Shown piece after piece: positions 42,921 to 50,639 of a stretch of DNA of 64,000 nucleotides. The notes beneath the pieces were generated by a model, which saw only the letters and a program-made list of their open reading frames with translations, did not search any database and had not been told where the DNA came from. Location of the stretch: NCBI GenBank assembly GCA_934699585.1, contig CAKUWY010000006.1, positions 62,001 through 126,000 of the forward strand, given 5' to 3'. Each line of letters starts with the position of its first letter. Positions within the stretch are counted from its first letter, which is position 1. This stretch comes from an uncultured Fibrobacter sp. Its GTDB lineage: Bacteria > Fibrobacterota > Fibrobacteria > Fibrobacterales > Fibrobacteraceae. The position numbers and the translations under genes were made by a program.

Positions 42921-44330
42921 ATGGGAAAATCACTCTATCAGAAGATTTTTGAAAGCCACACGGTAGCAAAGCTCCCGAGCGGCCAGTGCCAGCTCTTTAT
43001 CGGGCTCCACCTCTGCCACGAAGTCACGAGCCCGCAGGCTTTTGCGCAGCTCCGCGAAGAAGGCCAGAAGGTGCTGTTCCCGGAACGCACTTTCGCCACG
43101 GTGGACCACATCATTCCGACCACATTCCCGGAACGTAACCGCCCGCTCAAGGACGGCATTTCCGAAGAGATGTTCTCCCATATTGAAAACAACACCAAGA
43201 ATAACGGCATCAAGTTCTTTGGCCCCGCTACCGCTGAACAGGGCGTTATCCACATCGTTGGCCCGGAAGAAGGCGTTACGCAGCCGGGTATGACTGTTGC
43301 CTGCGGTGACTCCCACACGGCCACCCACGGTGCCTTCGGTGCTATCGCTTTCGGTATCGGCACAAGCCAGGTGGCAGACGTTCTCGCCACCCAGACGCTC
43401 GCCATGAGCCCCTTGAAGACTCGCCGCATCAAGTTCACCGGCAAGCTCAAGCCGGGTGTGACCGCCAAGGACGTTGCCCTTGCTTACATCGCCAAGCTCG
43501 GCGTGAACGGTGGCGTTGGCTACGCTTACGAATTTGCCGGTCCGGTCATCGAAGAAATGGGCATGGAAGGCCGTATGACGGTCTGCAACATGGCTATCGA
43601 AGGTGGCGCCCGCGTCGGTTACTGCAACCCCGACGAAAAGACTTTTGAATACCTCAAGGGCCGTCCGTACGCCCCGAAGGCCGACAAGTGGGACGAGGCC
43701 GTCGCTTACTGGAAGTCCGTAGCTACCGACGCCGACGCCCAGTTTGACGACGAAGTCGAAATCAACTGCGACGAGCTCGAACCGATGGTCACCTGGGGTA
43801 TCACTCCGGCCCAGGCCATTCCGCTGAACGGAAACATGCCGAAGATCAGCGAATTTACCGGCAGCGAAAAGAAGGTCATTTCCGAAGCTTATGAATACAT
43901 GGGCTGGGAAGAAGGCAGCCAGATGATTGGCCGCCCGATCGACATCGCCTTCGTGGGTAGCTGCACCAACGGCCGCCTCAGCGACTTGCAGGCCGCCGCC
44001 GAAATCATCAAGGGCCACAAGGTCGCCCCGACTGTGAAGATGTGGGTCGTTCCGGGTTCCATGAAGATCAAGGTAGAAGCCGAACAGCTCGGTCTCGACA
44101 AGATCTTTAAGGAAGCCGGTGCCGAATGGCGCGAAGCAGGCTGCTCTCTCTGCCTCGCCATGAACCCGGATAAGCTCAAGGACCGCCAGGTGAGCGCCTC
44201 CTCCAGCAACCGTAACTTCAAGGGCCGTCAGGGCAGCCCCACGGGCCGCACCATCCTCATGAGCCCCGCCATGGTGGCTGCCGCCGCCATCGAAGGCAAG
44301 GTCACCGACGTCCGCAAGTACATCAAGTAA
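42921..44330 (+). CDS. leuC: 3-isopropylmalate dehydratase large subunit
   Basis: 469 aa from the ATG at 42921; the longer upstream frame runs through the promoter and repeat. Aconitase-family [4Fe-4S] enzyme of leucine synthesis: DHIIPT, VACGDSHTATHGAFGAIAFG, VGSCTNGRLSDL and EAGCSLCLAMNPDKL supply the three cluster cysteines; ASSSNRNFKGRQG binds substrate. Forms an operon with leuD 18 bases downstream. Confidence 0.96.
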   Translation: MGKSLYQKIFESHTVAKLPSGQCQLFIGLHLCHEVTSPQAFAQLREEGQKVLFPERTFATVDHIIPTTFPERNRPLKDGISEEMFSHIENNTKNNGIKFFGPATAEQGVIHIVGPEEGVTQPGMTVACGDSHTATHGAFGAIAFGIGTSQVADVLATQTLAMSPLKTRRIKFTGKLKPGVTAKDVALAYIAKLGVNGGVGYAYEFAGPVIEEMGMEGRMTVCNMAIEGGARVGYCNPDEKTFEYLKGRPYAPKADKWDEAVAYWKSVATDADAQFDDEVEINCDELEPMVTWGITPAQAIPLNGNMPKISEFTGSEKKVISEAYEYMGWEEGSQMIGRPIDIAFVGSCTNGRLSDLQAAAEIIKGHKVAPTVKMWVVPGSMKIKVEAEQLGLDKIFKEAGAEWREAGCSLCLAMNPDKLKDRQVSASSSNRNFKGRQGSPTGRTILMSPAMVAAAAIEGKVTDVRKYIK

Positions 44331-44348
44331 CGCAAGGAGATTTAAAAA

Positions 44349-44951
44349 ATGAATTCTATCGACATTGTTAAAGGTTCCGGCGTTCCTGTACGCGGCAACG
44401 ACATCGACACTGACCGTATCATCCCGGCACGCTTCCTCAAGTGCGTCACGTTCGAAGGACTCGGCGACAACGCCTTTGCCGACGATATCGCAGGCCTCGC
44501 CGCTCAGGGCAAGGTTCACCCGTTCCGCGATCCGGCCTACAAAAATGGCTCCATCCTCGTCTCGAACCAGAACTTCGGTTGCGGTTCCAGCCGTGAACAC
44601 GCTCCGCAGGCCCTGAAGCGCTGGGGCATCCGCGCTATCATCGCCGAAAGCTACTCCGAAATCTTCTTCGGTAACTGCGTGGCCATTGGCGTGCCTTGCT
44701 ACAAGGTGAGCCACGAAGTTGCAGACAAGATTCTCGCCTGGATCGAAACACACCCGAGCGAAGAACTCGTGACGAGCACCGAAAGCCGCACGCTCAAGAT
44801 GGGTGACGAAACCATCGAGCTCACGCTTGCCGACGGCCCCCGCGGTCAGTTCCTCGACGGTTCCTGGCACGCCCGTTTCGCCCTCATGGCCAACGCCGAC
44901 AAGGTGCAGGAACTTGCAAGCAAGCTGCCGTACATGAACTTTTTGAAGTAG
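44349..44951 (+). CDS. leuD: 3-isopropylmalate dehydratase small subunit
   Basis: 200 aa, usual length. GNDIDTDRIIPARFLK, NFGCGSSREHAPQALKRWGI and IIAESYSEIFFGNCVAIGVP are the swivelling-domain motifs. AAGGAG lies about 9 bases upstream. Assembles with LeuC to isomerise isopropylmalate. Confidence 0.96.
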   Translation: MNSIDIVKGSGVPVRGNDIDTDRIIPARFLKCVTFEGLGDNAFADDIAGLAAQGKVHPFRDPAYKNGSILVSNQNFGCGSSREHAPQALKRWGIRAIIAESYSEIFFGNCVAIGVPCYKVSHEVADKILAWIETHPSEELVTSTESRTLKMGDETIELTLADGPRGQFLDGSWHARFALMANADKVQELASKLPYMNFLK

Positions 44952-45202
44952 GAATGAGGTGTGAGATCGGCACTTCGTGCCTTTGAGGTCGCTACGCTCT
45001 GAGGTATGGGGCGGTCGCTCAGCTCCCTTGTCATTGCGAGCGTAGCGAAGCAATCCACCCCTAATCGTCATCCTGGAGCCGCAGGTCCCTGAGCCTGTCG
45101 AAGGGCGCGACGATAGGATCCACAAGCAAATCAAAAGCGTCCAGGTTCAAAGCCTGGGCGTTTTTTATATTTATAATAAAAGTTTTGACGAAATCTATAT
45201 AA
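44952..45202. other. spacer with repeat pieces after leuD
   Basis: GTCATTGCGAGCG-tagcga-AGCAATCC palindrome (45037-45058), then the left arm of a GTCAT-type element beginning GTCATCCTGGAG at 45067, a terminator at 45137 and a TATATTT near 45166. No gene. Confidence 0.6.
45137..45166 (+). terminator. intrinsic terminator (copy 1 of a duplicated unit)
   Basis: CGTCCAGG-ttcaaag-CCTGGGCG followed by TTTTTT. Almost the same unit recurs at 48346-48376, each time just upstream of a lipoprotein gene. Confidence 0.8.
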
Positions 45203-45496
45203 ATGAAAATCAAATTTATCGCATTGATTATTACAACACTAATACTAACTTGCTGTGCACAAAATTATGCAAGTAAGGAAGGGGCAATCAGCCTATATCG
45301 AGAAAAAGAACTTCTAGATGTACACTGTTACTTGCAAACTAACGATTCTGTTTACATTTTAAAATCAACGGATTCATCATCTCTCCTGTATCAAAAAAAC
45401 TATGAAAACGGTTCAAGATGCCAAGGGTGGATTTCAAACTCAAAGCTAGATTCTGTACCGCTTATATTCGTAGAGCATAAGTTTTTTTTGTTTTAG
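45203..45496 (+). CDS. very small lipoprotein
   Basis: 97 aa. MKIKFIALIITTLILTCCAQ gives a lipobox ending in Cys18. The short mature domain holds two more cysteines (VHCYLQ, SRCQGW) and serine/tyrosine-rich strands; unknown function. AT-rich compared with leuCD, suggesting acquisition. It lies between the separated left (45067) and right (45553) arms of a GTCAT-type element. Confidence 0.6.
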   Translation: MKIKFIALIITTLILTCCAQNYASKEGAISLYREKELLDVHCYLQTNDSVYILKSTDSSSLLYQKNYENGSRCQGWISNSKLDSVPLIFVEHKFFLF

Positions 45497-45518
45497 GGCG
45501 GAGCCCTAGGCAAAGGGG
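45491..45518. repeat. island boundary repeat TTTTAGGGCGGAGCCCTAGG
   Basis: Perfect palindrome TAGGGC-GGA-GCCCTA inside, followed by GCAAAGGGG. Begins inside the last codons of the 97-aa lipoprotein gene. Related copies: 46379, 46603, 48155, 48300, 49627 and 52017. Confidence 0.8.
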
Positions 45519-45581
45519 AAGCGGAAGACTTGCCATGGGCCCTATCGCTCCGCTCCAGGGTGACAGAAGGGCAAGGCTGTA

Positions 45582-45705
45582 GCGACCTTTGGACACTTGG
45601 CCTTTTATACGACTCTTAGTGCTTTAGCACTTAGTGGAGTTATGCCCTTTGGGTAAGGCCTTAGTGTACATGGCCGCCTTTAAGTGGTGAGGAGGCTTCC
45701 CCCTA
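45582..45705. repeat. dispersed ~122-bp repeat, copy 2
   Basis: Same sequence as 21590-21711 apart from a few changes (GGCCGCCTTTAAGTGGTGAG in the distal hairpin). Lies just before a toxin-antitoxin pair, as copy 1 lies beside toxin-type fragments. Confidence 0.85.
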
Positions 45706-45754
45706 CCCTTTCTCACAAAATTTTATATATTATGATTATACCGGTGAGGTTTAT

Positions 45755-46021
45755 ATGAATGCCATAAGACCCGTTTCAGACTTGCAAGATTGTCTCGAAG
45801 ACATTTCCAAGACCGTCCACGAATCTGGACAGCCTGTGTTCTTGACTAAAGACGGCTATGGCGACATGGTTCTTATGAGCATGGAAGCGTTCGCCCATTT
45901 TCAAATTGAAAATGAAATCTACGTCAAGTTGCACGAGGCCGAACTGCAGGCGCAAGAATCCACCAAAAGATATACTTCTGAAGAAATCCTAAAAGAAATC
46001 GGACAACTTACCGCTGTATGA
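45755..46021 (+). CDS. Phd/YefM-family antitoxin
   Basis: 88 aa. The N-terminal MNAIRPVSDLQDCLEDISKTVHESGQPVFLTKDGYGDMVLMS pattern is the Phd/YefM DNA-binding fold; the tail is acidic and would wrap the toxin. GTGAGG precedes the ATG and TATATATTATG lies upstream. The stop overlaps the toxin ATG by 4 bases. Expected to repress its own operon together with the toxin. Confidence 0.88.
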   Translation: MNAIRPVSDLQDCLEDISKTVHESGQPVFLTKDGYGDMVLMSMEAFAHFQIENEIYVKLHEAELQAQESTKRYTSEEILKEIGQLTAV

Positions 46022-46332
46022 ACTACAGAGTAGAATATCTACCCTTAGCCCTGTCAGATTTGAAGAGTGCGGCCACGCACATTTCTAACGAACTCGGGAT
46101 GCCCAAAGCCGCAACGGAGCTTATCAAGCGCATCGTTGACGACATTGACTCATTAGCCGATTTTCCATATTCACAGCCAGCCTACACTCCCATAAAGCCC
46201 CTAAAACACGACTTCAGAAAAATGGTCGTACAGAACTATTCCGTTTTCTATTGGGTTGACGAAAACTCTAAAACAATAACAGTTGCTCGAATTCTGTACA
46301 ACCGAAGAAACATCACTTCATTAATTCGATAA
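46018..46332 (+). CDS. ParE/RelE-superfamily toxin
   Basis: 104 aa. YRVEYLPLALSDLKSAATHI, AATELIKRIVDDIDSLADFP and FRKMVVQNYSVFYWVDENSKTITVARILYNRRNI match ParE/RelE toxins including the C-terminal Arg/Tyr surface. Whether it blocks gyrase or cuts ribosomal mRNA cannot be told from sequence alone. Translationally coupled to the upstream antitoxin. Confidence 0.87.
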   Translation: MNYRVEYLPLALSDLKSAATHISNELGMPKAATELIKRIVDDIDSLADFPYSQPAYTPIKPLKHDFRKMVVQNYSVFYWVDENSKTITVARILYNRRNITSLIR

Positions 46333-46407
46333 AGACATCTACACAAAAACAATAGAGGTCTCTCGGGATTACTCCAAGTTTTAGGGCGGACAGGATTCAT
46401 CAAACCC

Positions 46408-46593
46408 ATGCTCTCCTCACCCATCGATAACATCATGATCCACGGCAATCCGAACAAGGTCCCCGCATTCCTATTTAAATTCTGGCACAAGTGGAAAGAC
46501 TGGACCGCCGGCTGCATCGCCGTCACGAACGACGAAATCGAAGAAATCTACGATGCCGTCAAGGACGGCACGCCAATAACCATCAAGCCTTAG
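46408..46593 (+). pseudogene. L,D-transpeptidase (YkuD) fragment A
   Basis: 61 codons: a few N-terminal residues (SSPIDNI) joined directly to the C-terminal end IMIHGNPNK...WTAGCIAVTNDEIEEIYDAV, which holds the catalytic Cys of YkuD domains and its HG motif, but the bulk of the domain is deleted. The segment from 46379 (TTTTAGGGCGGACAGGATTC) is homologous to the start of fragment B. Related to fragments at 48162 and 51881. Confidence 0.72.
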
Positions 46594-46617
46594 AAAGCCG
46601 AGTTTTAGGGCGAAGCC

Positions 46618-47025
46618 CTACCCTAACAAATCAAGCATCTGCCGAGGCGTGACAACAACAGGTGTTTCGGGAAAATGCTTAACATTTCCCGTTACAAGAT
46701 GCGTTTCGACTGTTTTGCCGTATGCTAACGCGACTGCATAAAAAACAATGTCCTTAGGGTCCGGCATCGATTCGCAAATTTCAGCCAAGTCAGATTCCAT
46801 CACGCAAAGGCGATTGATTTGCAACAAAGTTTCAGCGATTCTTTCAGGCGAAAATCCGAATTTCGGTCTATTAAGAACGATCCTATATTCCTCAAGAATT
46901 TCTTCATTCAAAACAGGGACAATACGTCCATCAAATACAGCCTGCAAAACGAGACCCGGAACAGAATCCCATTTCAGAAAAGCAGACACAAGAACATTCG
47001 TATCGATTACAGCATAATGCTTCAT
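46618..47025 (-). CDS. PIN-domain toxin (RNase)
   Basis: 135 aa. YAVIDTNVLVSAFLK (first catalytic Asp8), NEEILEEYRIVLNRPKF (Glu), DPKDIVFYAVALAYG (Asp) and HLVTGNVKHFP place it in the COG1569-type PIN toxin family. Metal-dependent RNA cleavage is expected. It overlaps its antitoxin gene by 4 bases. Confidence 0.87.
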   Translation of the reverse strand: MKHYAVIDTNVLVSAFLKWDSVPGLVLQAVFDGRIVPVLNEEILEEYRIVLNRPKFGFSPERIAETLLQINRLCVMESDLAEICESMPDPKDIVFYAVALAYGKTVETHLVTGNVKHFPETPVVVTPRQMLDLLG

Positions 47026-47360
47026 CGACCGTTCCTTGCCGCATCGATTTCAGCATTAATTTCGTCCAAGGACATTTCAGAAGCGCCAGCACGAGCTGCA
47101 TCGGCGGAAAGTTGCTGCATGGTATTCAGCATCCTGCCGGCCACTGTCCGACCAGAAGCATCATAAAAAGCACGACGTTCTGCAACAAACTGCGGAACAG
47201 TTGCGGAAGAAACCTCAAACGGAATTCGACGTTCACGCACAACAGCACGAGCGAAGACATTAATAGCCGTCGTCATAGACATGCCGAATTCTTCGCACAA
47301 TTCATCGAACTCTTTTTTAAGATCCGATTCCATCCTAATACTGAATGTTGTTTGCGACAT
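47022..47360 (-). CDS. RelB/DinJ-family antitoxin
   Basis: 112 aa. TTFSIRMESDLKKEFDELCE followed by EFGMSMTTAINVFARAVV is the ribbon-helix-helix of RelB/DinJ. It is paired with a PIN toxin instead of RelE, a mixed pairing. AGAGGCG precedes the ATG, and TATATTTGG at about 47391-47397 is the likely promoter. Confidence 0.85.
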   Translation of the reverse strand: MSQTTFSIRMESDLKKEFDELCEEFGMSMTTAINVFARAVVRERRIPFEVSSATVPQFVAERRAFYDASGRTVAGRMLNTMQQLSADAARAGASEMSLDEINAEIDAARNGR

Positions 47361-47467
47361 AAAACGCCTCTTTAGGTTTCATTACATACCAAATATACAC
47401 AAAAATGCACCTAAAAGCAACCTATTTGACACTTAATTTTCATTTTCAGGGCAGTTTCCTATTTTTT

Positions 47468-47474
47468 TATATTC
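47468..47474 (+). promoter_or_regulatory. putative -10/-7 box of the frameshifted lipoprotein gene
   Basis: TATATTC, six bases before the ATG at 47481, with no ribosome site between. Confidence 0.4.
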
Positions 47475-47480
47475 TACCCC

Positions 47481-48144
47481 ATGAGACTTGCAAAGATTAC
47501 ACGGATGAAACGAAAAGCACTTGTCACTAGTGTAATGATTCTTTGTTGTTGGGCCTGCTGCGGTTTTTTCTGCACAAGCGAGTGGGATTTGTACCAGCCC
47601 TGCGGGCTACAAATATCTATAGAGCCACCCAAAAATTCCGATTCCGTTCATATTTCCGTATACAACGATAAGTCCATCTATCATTTGTTTCGAGATACAC
47701 TCATCCACCCCAAATACAATTCTGCAGATTCATTCAGAAGGCTCCGGGTAGACGAGGATACTGACGACTTAAAGGATTCGGACTGGGAGTACGGCCGTTT
47801 TTATGGCGGAAACCGTTTTTTGCGGCGACAAGAAGACGATATTTCCCGTAGTTTCGTTCAATGTACGTAAAGGAAGAACTTCTACTTGGATAGAAACCTT
47901 TTACTCTACGGAAAGAGCCTTCTATGATTCCACAGGAACAAGATCTACCTTGCACGAACACTTTGACTATGATTCGTCTTTACCGCCAAATTATGATTTT
48001 ACCTCTATTGACGAGGATTCCACATACTACATAGAACAGCGTTTTGTTCTCATTGTGAACGATTGCGGTATAGACTCCACTTATCTCATCGAAATCGATT
48101 ATACAGAAGAATGCCACAAACGAAGTGACAATTACCTGTTTTGA
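47481..48144 (+). pseudogene. lipoprotein-like gene with a +1 frameshift at a T6 run
   Basis: First part (47481-47870 frame) has an N-terminal hydrophobic segment LVTSVMILCCWACCGFFC and reads into NRFLRR before a stop; the second part (47803-48144 frame) continues as VFCGDKKTIFPVVSFNV...IVNDCGIDSTYLIEIDYTEEC. The two overlap around TTTTTT at 47816-47821. Loss of one T would join them into about 220 codons. It is a real frameshift, a sequencing error, or a phase-variable tract. TATATTC is 6 bases before the ATG. Confidence 0.6.
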
Positions 48145-48161
48145 GTAACGATATTTTTAGG

Positions 48162-48290
48162 GCAGATAGGATTCAGGAACTCAAGCTCACCTCACCCATT
48201 GACAACATTCTCGTAGAAAAGGCAAAGCGCCAAATGCACTTGCGAAGCGGCGAGACAGTTGTCAAGACTTACAGGATTTCGCTTGGCTAG
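48162..48290 (+). pseudogene. L,D-transpeptidase (YkuD) fragment B
   Basis: 43 codons without a good start: SPIDNILVEKAKRQMHLRSG then TVVKTYRISLG and a stop. This is the first two strands of a YkuD domain, ending before the catalytic half. Directly preceded by boundary repeat TTTTAGGGCAGATAGG (48155) and followed by another (48300). Confidence 0.68.
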
Positions 48291-48457
48291 GATGTTGGGT
48301 TTTAGGGCGGTGCCCTAGGCGAAGGATCTAGACCAGAATTACAAAGCGTCCAGGTTAAATGCCTGGGCGTTTTTTTATTTACGGCAAACCAAAACGCTTG
48401 CGAACCCGCATAAATAAATGTATATTAAGGTTGTAAGTCTTATAAAAGGATCTTTAT
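48291..48457 (+). terminator. boundary repeat, terminator copy 2 and promoter region
   Basis: TTTTAGGGCGGTGCCCTAGG at 48300-48319; terminator CGTCCAGG-ttaaatg-CCTGGGCG plus T run at about 48347-48376; TATATT at about 48420 and AAAGGATC before the next ATG. Confidence 0.7.
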
Positions 48458-49594
48458 ATGAAGACTGTTTCGGGTAAAACATTTATTATTTCTTGTATCG
48501 TGCTGTTGTCCGCAATCTTTATCTCAGCATGCGGAGACGATAACAGTTCCAGCGTCCCAGATTCGTCACTAGAATCTTCTAGCAGCGTAGAAGACATTGA
48601 AAGCAGTTCCGATGCAATCTCCAGCGAAGCATCAACACAATCTAGCGCTACCGAACCCTATTCTAGCGCAGTCGCAAGCGCTAAGGATTATTGTTCCACT
48701 AATTTTCGATACAAGTACAACCATGATGAAACGAATAAGAAATTCACCATATTTGAAGATCACTCCTACGACGAATGCCAACATCTAAATGGCAACTATA
48801 CATTTGCCCATATAGACGAAGTTCTGCAGCATAAACGGAGTTACTTCTTTGTCGGAGACACTCTAGTTTTAATTCAGAACAACGAAGGCGATCCCGATAC
48901 TGCGACCACCGTTTTGGTAGGAGGATCCACGAACAATCTTCTCGGAGACTGGTCTTTCACAACATGCAACTACGAAGCAGGTTCCATTTCTTGCAACAAT
49001 AAACCGAAATCATACACGATCCATTATGTTTTTGAAGCAGATTCTCAGTTCGTATATTACACGTTAGCAGACGGAAGTTGTATTCCACCAGAATCTTTAA
49101 TGCCAAGTGACGGGACCTTGGACAAAGACGAAAGCTACACCGATACCTACGCCATGCTATGGCTATACAACTCCATTATAAACATCAAAAAAGGTGACAC
49201 TAAAAACATAAGCATTTATCCTTACGATTTCTTCCTTCAATCGGGCGGAATTACCGTTCCATCCGAAGTTGCCATTTCAAGTCAAAGCAAGTATGCCGTT
49301 ACCTTCACTATAGGCGGTCAGGAATTTTCGACCACCATTGGTGAAAACACTCACCGTATCCAGTATTATTCCGGTTCCCAGTCTGAAGTTGATTTGGACC
49401 TCGCCTCCGGCAGCAAAGTTTGCCATCTGCATTACTTTAGAGATGCTAAGCTCACCAGTGAAACATGCAAGGCAGAAAATGCGCCCAACTTTGAATTGGA
49501 TACGCATGAAGAAACCGGCGTCGAATATGTTGACTCGTACAAAATTGAAAATATTGACGAATTTAAGGCTTGCCTGATTACGCTGGCACAATAA
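48458..49594 (+). CDS. lipoprotein with Ser-rich linker, unknown function
   Basis: 378 aa. Signal peptide ISCIVLLSAIFISAC gives the lipobox Cys, then a serine/aspartate linker (SSSSVEDIESSSDAISSE) of Fibrobacter type to about residue 70. The rest is mostly beta-strand with scattered cysteines (FTTCNYE, ISCNN, GSCIPP, VCHLHY, ETCKAE). AAAGGA precedes the ATG. Possibly part of the same lipoprotein group as 47481-48144; no family recognised. Confidence 0.72.
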   Translation: MKTVSGKTFIISCIVLLSAIFISACGDDNSSSVPDSSLESSSSVEDIESSSDAISSEASTQSSATEPYSSAVASAKDYCSTNFRYKYNHDETNKKFTIFEDHSYDECQHLNGNYTFAHIDEVLQHKRSYFFVGDTLVLIQNNEGDPDTATTVLVGGSTNNLLGDWSFTTCNYEAGSISCNNKPKSYTIHYVFEADSQFVYYTLADGSCIPPESLMPSDGTLDKDESYTDTYAMLWLYNSIINIKKGDTKNISIYPYDFFLQSGGITVPSEVAISSQSKYAVTFTIGGQEFSTTIGENTHRIQYYSGSQSEVDLDLASGSKVCHLHYFRDAKLTSETCKAENAPNFELDTHEETGVEYVDSYKIENIDEFKACLITLAQ

Positions 49595-49645
49595 ACGCCT
49601 TATAGCAGCTCTTTATGAGCAGATGCTTTTAGCGCGTGCCCTACC

Positions 49646-49957
49646 CTACACCAATTCCGCTTTGAGTTTTGCAGCGAGTTCAATCACGGCATCATCGACA
49701 AGAGTCTGGTAGTGCCCGCCAAAGCGGTCCGTGAAAGCCTTGATGACATCGACAGCTCCAGAGTGCAGACGAATCGTATAGGGTTTCCTTGCTGAGGCTC
49801 TAAACTTGTAGGAAGCATTAGCCAACGACGCGAGTTCCTTTTTGCGTTCTTCGGTAATCTGCGGTTTGCCTGCATGGTTCACCTCGAAATCAGCAAGGAT
49901 TTCTTGCTCCTCTTCGTCCAGATTGAACTTTTTCGCATGTTCCTTAAAAGACAACAT
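49646..49957 (-). CDS. BrnA/CopG-like antitoxin
   Basis: 103 aa. The C-terminal YTIRLHSGAVDVIKAFTDRFGGHYQTLVDDAV fits a ribbon-helix-helix DNA-binding domain; the N-terminus is acidic. It follows the toxin gene, overlapping it by one base, the toxin-first order seen in BrnT-BrnA pairs. Confidence 0.72.
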   Translation of the reverse strand: MLSFKEHAKKFNLDEEEQEILADFEVNHAGKPQITEERKKELASLANASYKFRASARKPYTIRLHSGAVDVIKAFTDRFGGHYQTLVDDAVIELAAKLKAELV

Positions 49958-50226
49958 TACTTACCTCCATATTTTCTCTGCGCGACTCTACTCGGCACAA
50001 TAGTCTTAAGCCAAATGTCTCCATCAGGTTCAGGCTTGTAAGGAACAACATAACAATAGCCTTCAATCCTAACAACCATAATTCTCTGCCCTGGATACTT
50101 CTCCTGATTCGGGTGTTCGTAATCATCCAGGACCTCTTTGTTCCGCATAATTTCTTCGACTTGTTCGAAGAAAACATGTCTCGTTACCTTCAACAATTCA
50201 TTTTTCTCAGAATTCCATCTAGCCAC
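49957..50226 (-). CDS. BrnT-like toxin
   Basis: 89 aa. WNSEKNELLKVTRHVFFEQVEE, then HPNQEKYPGQRIMVVRIEGYCYVVPYK and LKTIVPSRVAQRKY follow the BrnT/RelE-like compact beta-sheet toxins. Probable mRNA-cutting or translation-blocking toxin; exact subfamily uncertain. The promoter is likely in the AT-rich 50227-50290. Confidence 0.72.
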   Translation of the reverse strand: MARWNSEKNELLKVTRHVFFEQVEEIMRNKEVLDDYEHPNQEKYPGQRIMVVRIEGYCYVVPYKPEPDGDIWLKTIVPSRVAQRKYGGK

Positions 50227-50307
50227 GAATTCTACCCCTTAATATAATTACCGTACACACATTTGTCAATACATTTGTAAAACATTTACTTTTTTAGGCG
50301 ATTTTCG

Positions 50308-50397
50308 CTATTTCCTAAAGCCCTTCGGATTCGCCATTTTCTGAAATTCAACATCCTTTACCATTTTCACAAACGGTTTCTTGTAACTGCGACTCAT
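50308..50397 (-). CDS. 29-aa basic small protein
   Basis: MSRSYKKPFVKMVKDV to a terminal GFRK; 10 of 29 residues are Lys or Arg. GGAGG sits 7 bases before the ATG, as good as any ribosome site in the window, and TATAAT lies between. The N-terminus resembles the small SRSYKK basic proteins annotated in phages, plasmids and many Bacteroidota. Function unknown. Confidence 0.6.
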   Translation of the reverse strand: MSRSYKKPFVKMVKDVEFQKMANPKGFRK

Positions 50398-50627
50398 ATT
50401 ATAGCCTCCGTTGTTATGGCCGCATTTGCGACCGGTTGTTTTTCAGAGGCGTTCTTTCGCAAAGGGCCGTAAAGCCCAAATAACAAAGAACGCATCTCGC
50501 CTTTCCTTAGACGAGATGCGTTCGGGGATGCAGAAATTGTACCTAAGTTTTAATTTTTTGGCAAGGGGCGTGCAAAAATTTTACATAAACCTCAAAGCCA
50601 TCAAAACAAGTTTCCACAGCGGAAAAC
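50398..50627. other. hairpin-bearing intergenic region
   Basis: Contains CTTTCGCAAAGG-type short stems and a long perfect stem GAACGCATCTCG/CGAGATGCGTTC (about 50488-50523), followed on the minus strand by TTTGTTATTT. It could be an attenuator or terminator read on the minus strand before the 29-aa gene. Confidence 0.5.
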
Positions 50628-50634
50628 TATATTT
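50628..50634 (+). promoter_or_regulatory. putative -10/-7 box of the 411-aa exported protein
   Basis: TATATTT, five bases before the ATG at 50640. Confidence 0.4.
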
Positions 50635-50639
50635 ATGGC

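Noticed and set aside
42930..45134. 734-codon open frame on the minus strand
   Set aside because: Antisense shadow of leuC and leuD, both clear enzymes.
49957..50226. reading the toxin as a stand-alone regulator
   Set aside because: Size, motif order and one-base overlap with a ribbon-helix-helix gene fit a BrnT-BrnA-like pair better.
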